Part shown: piece by piece, positions 55,455 to 64,000 of the stretch
How positions within the stretch are numbered: the stretch's first letter is position 1
Layout: each line of letters starts with the position of its first letter
DNA from: Chondrus crispus
Lineage: Eukaryota; Rhodophyta; Florideophyceae; Gigartinales; Gigartinaceae
NCBI RefSeq assembly: GCF_000350225.1
Contig: NW_005179159.1
Location: forward strand, 455,643 to 519,642
DNA length: 64,000 nt
Direction: 5' to 3'
Program-made: the position numbers and the translations under genes
The notes under the pieces: model-generated
The model's input: only the letters and a program-made list of their open reading frames with translations
Told to the model about the DNA's origin: nothing
The model's database searches: none

Positions 55455-57188
55455 CTACATTTTTGTTGTACCAAGCTTCTTTTGGAACTTGGATAGCCAC
55501 AAAGAGTTAATGCGCTCCTTGCAAACAACCTGGAATTCCTTGGTGTCCCAAGTGCTTCCTGTCGAAGGGGACTCTATGGACAGACGATTGGCCAGTGCAG
55601 CACACATCAAGCCGTGCATCTCCTGCTTTTCTTCATACTCCATTTTAGACCCCGAAGCACCGGGAACGAGTTGAAACAGAGCAGGGCGGGTGTTTCTCTT
55701 TGTGTATTCGCGGGTGAGTGTCGTACACGCAAATGCCAGCTGAGATAATGTGACTTTTGCTGGGACTGCCTTGATTCGAAACGCAGAAATGACGGTTTGG
55801 CAGAATCTGCGATCCCCAATCGAGCAGTCCGAGGTCGAGCGATACACGCCTGCATTAACCGCGGCTGAACTATGAAAGCAATATGCAATGCTCTTTTCGC
55901 TTATAAATAGCTTGGATTTGGCGATTATCTCCTTTCGCCGCGTGCCCAACGTGTTCTGTAAACACTTCTGAATTTCGCCAATGATGCTTTCGCGATTCTG
56001 TGCGAAAAAGGCATTGGCATGAGAAAGGTATACAGCAGAGATTGTTTTGGTTGCTCGTGCAAGCGTTGGGAGGAAAATGAAATCCATCATATCGGATGTG
56101 GAGGGCATGAAGAGTTCGTTCGGAGTTTCTGGATCCCTCAGTTTCTCTGAGCACGTGAGACCCAACAGACTCCCTGCATTCAGACCCATTCCGGCTGGTC
56201 TGTTTTGAATGCTCCGCGCCCAGAGAACAGCCATTGGACATAGTCGCCCATCGTCGACTTGCTTGCACATCCTGTTTCCCTCTCCGAATTTGCAAAGAAG
56301 GCTTCTTGCGTCCCGAACTTTGCGCGTTATTTTATCGTGCATGCCTTTATGGGAATCTGTGATAACCTGTATACTGGCATTGTCTGCGAATATTCCCATT
56401 TCTATTTCTGTATTCGTCAGGACGCTGCGGCCATCGCCAGCAATAGTCGGTATCTCATTTCCTGGGATTGCGAGAGAGCCTCTGGCTAGCGACATGGAAA
56501 GAAGCCTAATCACGAGGTCAAGCTTGTCCTCAATTCGAACGCACCGGTCCATGACAGCATCGAGTTCAGAAGCAGTGGGGGGTGCAGCGCAATTCGGAAC
56601 AGGGTCAGTAGGGGGCGGAGTGTGCTCGGAAGATGAGAACATGCAGAGTTGCCCTGCTTTGGGAGTTTGGTTTTGAATGTGCGCAGTTTCTGCCCCGGAG
56701 CTAGGGTCATAAACGCGAGCAGGTGACCCGCTCGACCACAGCTGAGAACGATTATTTGGATTCCAAACTCCCTGTGGGGATGTGCGTGCGCGAATATGTG
56801 TGGCTTGAGATGGTCCGTTGGATTGAACTGCCAATTGTGCTGCACAGTACGACGAAGTAAATTCTGGGTTCTCACTGCTGTTGATAGGAAGTTTCTGGGA
56901 AATGGAAGACCCGCCAACATGAGAGAAAGGCCCTGTCTGAGAGGGAAAACGCGAGTAGCCAGCCGTTGATAAAGGCAAGTTGAGGGTATTACGGTCTTGG
57001 CTCTGGTTAACGTTCTGCGCAGCAGAAGCAGCATTTTGGAGTTCCTCATATATGACTTTGTGAGGCTGCCTTTGTGTGGCGTTAGAAATGAACTTCCCAT
57101 TACGACGGGGCTTTCCCGTCCTGCCACCAATCGGGGGAAGCCCACGTTGACAGCGAGTATCAATTCCAGAAGTTGGAGAGGGATGCAT
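55455..57188 (-). CDS. Intact unknown protein, 577 residues
   Basis: An uninterrupted minus-strand frame from ATG 57188 to 55455, the longest intact one in the window. Residues 1-200 are rich in Ser, Pro, Asn and Gln and look disordered. Residues about 207-234 (SELDAVMDRCVRIEDKLDLV) look like a short coiled coil. Residues 240-577 have a globular composition with scattered Cys (GLTCSEKLRDP, CKQVDDGRLCP, ERINSLWLSKF). No family is recognised. It lies directly downstream of the Plavaka transposase on the same strand, so it may be a second protein of that element, for example a DNA-binding partner. A host gene cannot be excluded. Confidence 0.6.
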   Translation of the reverse strand: MHPSPTSGIDTRCQRGLPPIGGRTGKPRRNGKFISNATQRQPHKVIYEELQNAASAAQNVNQSQDRNTLNLPLSTAGYSRFPSQTGPFSHVGGSSISQKLPINSSENPEFTSSYCAAQLAVQSNGPSQATHIRARTSPQGVWNPNNRSQLWSSGSPARVYDPSSGAETAHIQNQTPKAGQLCMFSSSEHTPPPTDPVPNCAAPPTASELDAVMDRCVRIEDKLDLVIRLLSMSLARGSLAIPGNEIPTIAGDGRSVLTNTEIEMGIFADNASIQVITDSHKGMHDKITRKVRDARSLLCKFGEGNRMCKQVDDGRLCPMAVLWARSIQNRPAGMGLNAGSLLGLTCSEKLRDPETPNELFMPSTSDMMDFIFLPTLARATKTISAVYLSHANAFFAQNRESIIGEIQKCLQNTLGTRRKEIIAKSKLFISEKSIAYCFHSSAAVNAGVYRSTSDCSIGDRRFCQTVISAFRIKAVPAKVTLSQLAFACTTLTREYTKRNTRPALFQLVPGASGSKMEYEEKQEMHGLMCAALANRLSIESPSTGSTWDTKEFQVVCKERINSLWLSKFQKKLGTTKM

Positions 57189-57427
57189 GTTTACGCGACG
57201 GGCTGGCGGTGACTAGACAGGGACAGGCTGAAAAAGGGACTTTGGTACGCGAGGATGATGAATTTTCATCTTGAAGAGGGAGTACTTTTACTCCTGATTA
57301 ACGGCGGACCGCAAACTTTGCGTTTCGGTTAATTGATGAAAAGAAAGAGGGAGGTTCGTCGGGAATCCACAGATGAACCCCAATACGTCGTCTCGCGCGC
57401 GAGATGACGACGACGACGATTCAGAAA

Positions 57428-60400
57428 TCATGTTGGCGAACTCCACAGCATGTATGGATTATAGAAGAATCGCTCATCACCGGGAGATGGGTCGAAATCA
57501 GGACCATCGGATGTGGAGCGCGGTCCTCGAGGGCAACGGACACAAGAGTAATCCTGGCCTTTGTCCCGTAAAATAGCAATCCTCCTCAACCGGTTTGCCT
57601 CTTCTTTTTTGAACTGTTTACCATCCCTCTCCACAGTCATAGCCGTTAACTGCTTCCAGTGCTTCGAGCCGGGTTCCATCCCTAGTGGAAAGTTGAAGTC
57701 AGGAATACCCGAGACAGCGCGCATGACATCAGATAATCGTACAATGGCGTGCGATGGTGTTCCGTCGGGTTTCAATTCCCATGCCATATTTCTGCATCCA
57801 CGAGACCTCAGCAGGACCCTCATTTCTGCAAACCAGTTGATGCGGTGTTCTACGGAATTAGGTATACCATGAACTTCTTCTTGAGAATGAAGTTCGTTCT
57901 CAGGAAGGGAATCTGCATTCTTTAAGACGCGCACCAAGGCCGCAGTATCGTTGGAGTTGCTTGCATAATTGTGGAGGTAAGGGTGAGAGAAGAACAAACG
58001 AGCCTGTCCCAATAAAAGTTCTCTTTCTTGCACAAACTCAATGAAGTCAAATTGCGGCTCAGTGTTGTAGAACGAGGTTGTTGCTTTTAGTCTCTGGATA
58101 GCCCCTTTCAGAGAGCCAGTGTCTGCACACCACGGAAACGTTACCGCAATTCGGACAGTCTTCATTGTTCTCAACGTTTTGATAGCTGACCTGAAGACAT
58201 ACTCCTCACAGGGGCCGGGAGCTGAACTTGAAACAAGCATTTGCTGGAAGTCATCCACGTGAAGACCATCTAGATTGACGGTATTTACATCCATGAGCTC
58301 ACCACGGGCTTTTTGCCTCTTTGGAGATCTGGGCCCATCGTCTCTTTGAATCTGCGATAATTCGACCTCATCCCCGCTAGACTCTCCGGTCCTCTGCTCC
58401 TCCGATGCATTTCCGGGTTATTCTCTCTCATGGTTCTTTACAGGATACATGCTCTCTAGGACGCCTGGCTCTCTGGCCGTGGAGCGTGTAGCGACAGTAT
58501 TCTCTGCGTTTGCCCTTCGCGACGTGAGGGAGTAATGAGCCCTCGTTTGAACATGATGACTCTCGCCAGCTTGAGCATCAAAGTTGCCAACGAGACCACA
58601 GCCCTTAATGTCCTGAAGAATATGTTTGTACAACTGGTGAGACTTTAAGGTTCCGAAGCTCACCCCAATATCGGCAGGACCCTCCTTAACGGTCCTCCCC
58701 TTCGTACGGCCGATGGACTGGCGATAGGCGGAGTCCAGTTTTGACAACAAGTTAGGAATGTCGCTATCCAATGATTCGTAAGTGTGCCACGGCTTGGCAT
58801 TGATTCTTCGAACGTAATGGTGCAAATCGAGATAACATAAAACCAGTTTCATTAGATTGTACATTTCTCTTCCTTCTGCGACGTTGGTGTTGTCCGGTAA
58901 CGACCCATTGAGAAGGAAAGGTAAAACACAAAGCGCCGATTTGTATTGCAGAGCATTAACGTTTGCATGACTCTCGGCAATGATTGTACCCGGTGATGGT
59001 AGACGATAAATGTCGCTACTTGACTGCCTAGGCAACAGTAACTGGTGGCTGTTGGATGTATCCACAATACTAGCCCCTGCTCCAGAAGATGCGAGAGTGA
59101 CTGCGAAGTAGTTCTCGATAGCCCTAAGCAGGTCTGCGGTAATTCCGAGGTCAAAGTTGTGCATTGCTTCAAACTTCATTAAAGAAGATAGTCCGTATGG
59201 CACACAGTTTTTAGGGATTTCGTGCGATGAGGACAAGTCTCTAGCAATGGTGCACGTGTCAACATGGCACTCAAATCTTGACAAAAGTACTGACGGTGGG
59301 TTGCGAAGACTCAGAGCTTTCAGATACCAGTTTTGTTCTCCTTTTGTGCGGAGAGCACATAAATTACGGTACACCAGCTGAAGAGCCCCTGCCTGTTTTA
59401 AATTCGCATTTCGGGGATCAAGGCTGTCAATATCAACAGACTGCACATGACATCTAGAACAGGGGTACGCAGTATTAACGCCGTATCTCATTGAGCACAG
59501 AACTGCCACTTCGGGCAGATCTGCCACAATCGAAAAGAGCGCCGGCGTAATTCCTCTTTTAACGCCATCGGGGAAAACAGCATCGAGAACCAAGTCCTCT
59601 TTTAGTGGACCAAGTAGAGCATGCATTGTTTCCTGTATTGCTGAGTGTAGTATAATGACCGGCGCGAGCGCGCGGAGGTCATCGGACGGCCGTATACGGT
59701 ATACACGTGGGCGGCTGTGCCCACGTGTAGCGAGCGCGCGCGCATGCCGAGCGGTCGTAATCTGGCGTACGTGTACAGTAGTGCACGTGTCGTCCGAGCG
59801 GTAGTCTACGCGTGTTACGTGTGCGCGTTAGCACACGTGTCGTCCGTGCGGTAATCTGTAAGCAACACGCGTGTACAGTAGTGCACACGTGTAGTAGCAG
59901 CGTCCGTGCGGTAGTAGCAATTATGGCGCTAGTTTTTTAATTGTGTACAGTACCCGGCACGCACTAGGCGGCAGGTACTGTACTACTGTACTGGGACAGG
60001 TGTCCGAGGCGTCCCCCTGCGGGGTTAAGACCTGGCACCCGTCCCCACCAGTAAACGGGGGCAAGCTCGCCCCCGTCCCTTTCGCGCCTACGTACGTCCG
60101 TTTTCGGTTGTCTGTCGCGCGCGCTGGCTTCTAACCCGTTACCGGTCGCTCCCGCTCACGCACCACGGGGCGACTGCGCGTAACCGGCCAATGAGCCACT
60201 CCCTTTTCGCGAGCTCGTCCGATCGGTTCAATTGGCGCGTCGCGTCCGCGCCGCGTGCTACCTCGCTAAAGCCTCCGCCTCTCACCCAACCCAGGGCGGA
60301 GAGGAATTATCCCACACTGAGCACCTGGCTTGCTTCGTTATTTCTGAAGACAGTTTCTTCCCAGTTGATGAAAGGTTGCTAACCACAGGAATGAAAGCAA

Positions 60401-61442
60401 TATTCACCGCTAAACGTCGCCTCACCTGACGGGAAAAACAGAGAATGTATAAAACGACCGGATACATTGAACGCTTATTTAAACGTGTAACATTTGCTTT
60501 GTCAATAAAAAGCTGCAGGGGAAGAAATAGGGTATTACTTTCGCTTCTCTTCTTGGCAAGAGCTTTGAAAAGGTAGATAAGATCATCCCCCGAATAAATG
60601 TCATCTAGAATTCGTGCACCTTCTGGGTTCATTTTTTGTTCCGGGACAAATCCCATAACATCTTTCCATTGTACACCATTACCCGGGGACAAGTATTTAG
60701 CATTCGTGACGAGGAGGACAATAGTTGAAGGTAAACACCTGACCAGGGCAGTATATTTTGAAATATCGGCACTGACAGAAGTAATTGTAAGCTGCTGCCA
60801 CTCCCCGTACCTCCTCAAAACCAATTCTTGCCTTCGTCGATGGTCCTTCCAGAACAAAATACCGCCATTCCATAGTTTTCGGACATCCCCATTTTCATCT
60901 AGAGAGCACAAGTACTGGTGCGTCATCTTTTCAGAAAGCCCCTTACAAGAAGGACCAGACGTTAGAATGAACCTTGCAGCCTTATACTGTAGATTTGTTA
61001 CAGAGAGCGAATTTGTACTAATGTTTTGAAGTGCACTCAGATGTTGACTGTTTGGACTCAAAGTTATTCCGAAGTCTTCTAGTTCGGTCTCTGGAATGTC
61101 AGACAGCAATTTTTCCTCTTCTTCATCTTCGGTTTCGGATCCTTCTTTTTCTGCCATCATGAAGTCATTTTCGGCATGTCCCTCACTCTCCGAGCCATAA
61201 GTCTCATTTTCAAGCGAGCCGTTAGTACACAACTGGTTCTGTGTGTCTAGGATTTGGCCTGGGAAAACAGAAGGGCCCTTATCCGGACGATGCTTGGTTA
61301 TCGGCGTGATTGGCGGGCGTGATGGTGGTCCCTTGCACGTTTTCTCGTGCTTGGCGCGGTACACATTAGCTCTGCATACTTTGCAGCAGAAAGGGCAGAC
61401 CCACTCCATCGTCGAACGCGTTTGAGAACTTCTTGATCTCAT
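57428..61442 (-). pseudogene. Plavaka (CACTA-related) transposase, split by an insertion
   Basis: The N-terminal half (ATG 61442 to about 60322) opens with a zinc-finger-like CPFCCKVCRANVYRAKHEKTC-type motif and an acidic region. It ends with the Plavaka-like block LFLPLQLFIDKANVTRLNK, YPVVLYIL and NIAFIPVVSN. Element B (59646-60316) interrupts it. Removal joins QARCS to AIQETMHALL in frame. The C-terminal half continues GITPALFSIVADLPEVAVLC, TAYPCSRCH and YGLSSLMKFEAMHNFDLGI. A TAA at 58418 interrupts it, but the same frame continues through a basic PRSPKRQK motif and 288 more codons (MDVNTVNLDG onwards) to 57428. The total is near 1,100 residues, usual for Plavaka. It is inactive because of the insertion and the stop. 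Confidence 0.8.
59646..60316 (+). mobile_element. TGTRG...CYACA element B, target duplication CTGAG
   Basis: 671 bp inserted in the Plavaka gene. The ends are TGTAGTATAATGACC and, inverted, TGTGGGATAATTCC. CTGAG flanks both sides (59641-59645 and 60317-60321). The left part is a chain of short palindromes and ACACGTGT/GTACAGTAGTGCAC motifs with a repeated CGTCCG(T/A)GCGGTA block. The conserved core lies at about 60000-60215. There is no gene inside. Confidence 0.93.
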
Positions 61443-64000
61443 TGTTGGACGACGAGACCACCTTTTTTGTGATATGACATCAATACCGGAAAGAAATTCG
61501 GACCGATCCAGGCCAGCAACTCACCCCCTTCTGTCTTGCTGGCACTCTTCGTGGTATGAGTTTATTTGTAACTCATTCTGAGTGACCGTCACGCCAAGAT
61601 CACGCTGAAGGAGGCAGCTGTAACGTCACATTTGAGCTGTTTGTTGCGACTCCTCAACACGGACGTACAGGCCGCCTATTCCTGCTGCGTGCGTGGGGCA
61701 ACCCCCAACACATCCCAAACCACGCATTTCCACAAATTGTGATGTATGTCATGTGCCGTAGAGCGCGGCGAAACCATCCTCTCTACTTTCCGCGAATGAG
61801 CCCGACCGACAGATGCTAACAATGCTCGGCCTTGGTCCCAACCTCCGATGCATTTCCCGACTCTAGCCGAGGGTCCCAGGCGGAACGAGACCCAGGGCCA
61901 CTTGGCAGCAGAGAGCGCGGAACCCACTTCCCAGCATCGCCGACACGAGAACGGGAAGTACCGTGCGTGTTTTACTTTTCTCCTCACCCGAACGAGCTAT
62001 ACGAACTCTTATGAGCTGTATTTACGTAAGCTAGGTGCATCCTTTCATGTCGTTTTCTTTCTTTCTCGACAGATGTAAACTTTGTAGATGTAGAGACACA
62101 TGGCCCGCACGTAGTCGGCAATTTGACAGTATAAAACAGCTTGAATACGTTTCATCGCGACGGCGACGAGAGGTGTTGGCCCTCGTGGCTGTTGCAATGA
62201 TTTCGATAGTGTATGCTTCTTGACTTTTAAGACGCAAGATGCATGGAGTGACTTTGAACTCCTCTCTAGCGTAGAGCAAGGACAAGGCCAATTATTTTCC
62301 GAATACAGCAGTAGACTGTACCAAAAGTCATGATTTCGAGCGGCACGCACGTCAAAGGGCATATTGCATCGAGAGCTGAAAACACGGTGTTGCTTCACGT
62401 TTCGTGGTTGGAAAGGTTTGTTCGGCATGCTTCGAAAAGATGTTTTCGCGGTTCCTGTTTGAGCAAGACATTGGTATTGAGGAGCTTTCCTCAAGGGCGT
62501 GTGCGAAGCATCTTCCTTGAAGGCAGCAGATGTCTCGAGAGCACGTTAACCACGCACTCTAAGGAGAGAAGAATTTGTAGGTTGAAGCGCCGATGTAGTT
62601 GTGGCCGCTTTCCCCGTCCCTTGGTGGTGAGAACAGCGAATTGAAGATATTTGTACCTGGCCCATGAAAGTTTTAACACAGCGAGGCAGCAACTGGTATG
62701 TGATGGGAATCAGTGACAAGCGGGAACATGTTTCTAGAACAGTACGATGGCAGAGGTGTGTGCCGTTTTCAGTGAAATGCTTGACCTGGTTTCCTCGAGT
62801 GCACAAGGAATTGAATGACAAGCTGTTACATAAGGGAAATGGGCTGATTCTGCATGTCTCAACTTTCGTGTGGACTACAACGCGTAGCGTGGCATGTACA
62901 GCGATTGGGGATGATACTGTAGACGGCAGTAGTTGAGCTCGTTGCGTGTAGGTACTTTGTACGAATTGTAGTCAGGACTAGGTACCCAAGGGTAATTCAT
63001 GAACGGGACCGTCTGGCCACGACGGTGGTGGGGCAGCAGCTAGGCGCCATTGGCGCGCTTGACTCGTTCTGGATGGGCTAAGCCATCTGAGCACTACATA
63101 GTAAGGAAAGCATACAGGGTCTCGCGACACTTCCAAAGCTACAGGCTGCAGTCAGTATGTTTCTACTTGATGTTGTTTGGGGCAAGGGAGTTTAATGGGG
63201 ACACGTGCGAGCAAAGTTATAACCAATCATCTTTCGAGTGCTATATGCGCCGTGCTTCAGACCCCTTGTCTTGGCGAAAAACTTGGGAAAAACTAATTCT
63301 CGGCCCCTTGCGGGCCGTCACATAATACTGTATGTGCCATATGATGGCGACGCACTTGTTGTGTTGCGCACTCTTTAGAGCGCTGCATGGCTAAAAATGT
63401 GCGCTATAAATTAGCGCACTGGTTGCCTTGCTCTAAAAAGTTGTTGTGAGGAAAGCGCAAAGTACAAGAAGCAGGGAAGTGGACAGGCAAGCACAAAGCG
63501 AGATTAAGCCATGGCAAGAGGAAAGGAGGGGGCGTCATCCTATGAGGGCCACGGCGCGAGATAGCATCTGGGAAAATAGATGGCGGAGCGCGACGGGGCG
63601 GCGAGATTTTTTCGCGAGGCAGGGACAAACATTCCTGCGCACGTGGACAAATGCCGCTACGCCGCGCTTGTCCCTCGGCGGCGAGGGCTAACGGGGGCGA
63701 TAGTCTTCGAGGCGGAGGGGGGCGGGTCTTAGCTCTGTTGTAAATAAAGATGTAAGGTACACATTAAGTTGAACAAACGGCATACACCGATGCTGTAAGC
63801 AGGGGGCGGGGGGGCAGTTGCTCGCGGCGGCAGGGCGGCCAATGGGAGGCTTTTTTCGGGGCGCGCACGAGGAGAGCCCAATAATTGATGGTCTCGAATT
63901 TCCCATATTGAGATATTTGCGCGGGCGGGTGGCGGGCGCGGGGCCGCACATATGCACGCGAGCGCGCGGCACATGCGCGGCGGGATCTGCCAAGGCGCGG
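61443..64000. other. No recognised gene
   Basis: About 2.5 kb whose frames on both strands lack recognisable domains. The stretch 61443-61650 is the 5' flank of the Plavaka gene and may hold its terminal repeat, but no partner was found. The last 300 bases are GC-rich. Confidence 0.45.

Overview
This window is eukaryotic, transposon-dominated DNA. Most coding sequence belongs to transposable elements of eukaryotic type: two Ty1/copia elements, a chromodomain-bearing Ty3/gypsy element, PIF/Harbinger, ISL2EU-like, MULE, pogo/Tigger, Plavaka (CACTA-like) and Crypton-type tyrosine recombinase genes. There is no operon structure, no ribosome binding sites, and no clear spliceosomal intron. The mix of compact intronless genes and dense, moderately old transposons would fit a red alga or another protist; that placement is inference. 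No rRNA, tRNA or CRISPR array was recognised.

Layout: 1.2-2.4 kb Harbinger transposase remnant. 2.8-8.1 kb two inverted ~1-kb arms around a spacer with a gag fragment (4.9-5.8) and a dispersed repeat (6.06-6.3). 8.1-10.2 kb decayed MULE transposase with SWIM zinc finger. 10.5-11.0 kb short inverted-repeat element. 11.17-16.50 kb copia element, minus strand, target duplication CACTT. 17.3-18.2 kb Myb/SANT-like pseudogene. 21.09-31.76 kb second copia element, minus strand, target duplication GAACG, split by a gypsy chromovirus at 22.105-28.325 kb with target duplication GTGTT. 32.26-33.54 kb ISL2EU-like transposase. 33.61-35.58 kb large foldback element. 36.0-37.46 kb second Harbinger transposase, nearly intact. 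38.9-42.2 kb minus-strand cluster of a RING-type protein, an unknown gene and a tyrosine recombinase. 42.33-43.03 kb TGTAG...CTACA element. 43-45.9 kb AT-rich, no gene. 45.9-46.9 kb BRAP2-like pseudogene fused to Sel1 repeats. 47.35-48.54 kb Myb/SANT-like gene. 49.2-51.5 kb pogo transposase split by a 580-bp insertion. 53.1-53.8 kb unknown pseudogene. 55.5-57.2 kb intact unknown ORF. 57.4-61.4 kb Plavaka transposase split by a 671-bp insertion. 61.5-64 kb nothing recognised.

Three patterns stand out. (1) At least seven places carry two unrelated, near-perfect palindromes back to back (arms X-X'-Y-Y'). Where they fall in coding sequence, deleting the inner arms restores the frame, so they look like scars at breaks whose two ends both folded back and were copied. 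(2) The 5' LTR of the gypsy element holds a 98-bp array of heat-shock elements in 5-bp phase upstream of a TATA box; the 3' LTR has lost most of it by deletion. (3) A family of 580-700-bp elements with TGTRG...CYACA ends and perfect 5-bp target duplications has inserted into two transposase genes and just upstream of the recombinase gene.

Almost every recognisable gene is broken, often by one in-frame stop, frequently TAG. The window reads as a graveyard of nested insertions with a few still-long frames (Harbinger 2, the 577-codon ORF, the recombinase, the Plavaka halves).
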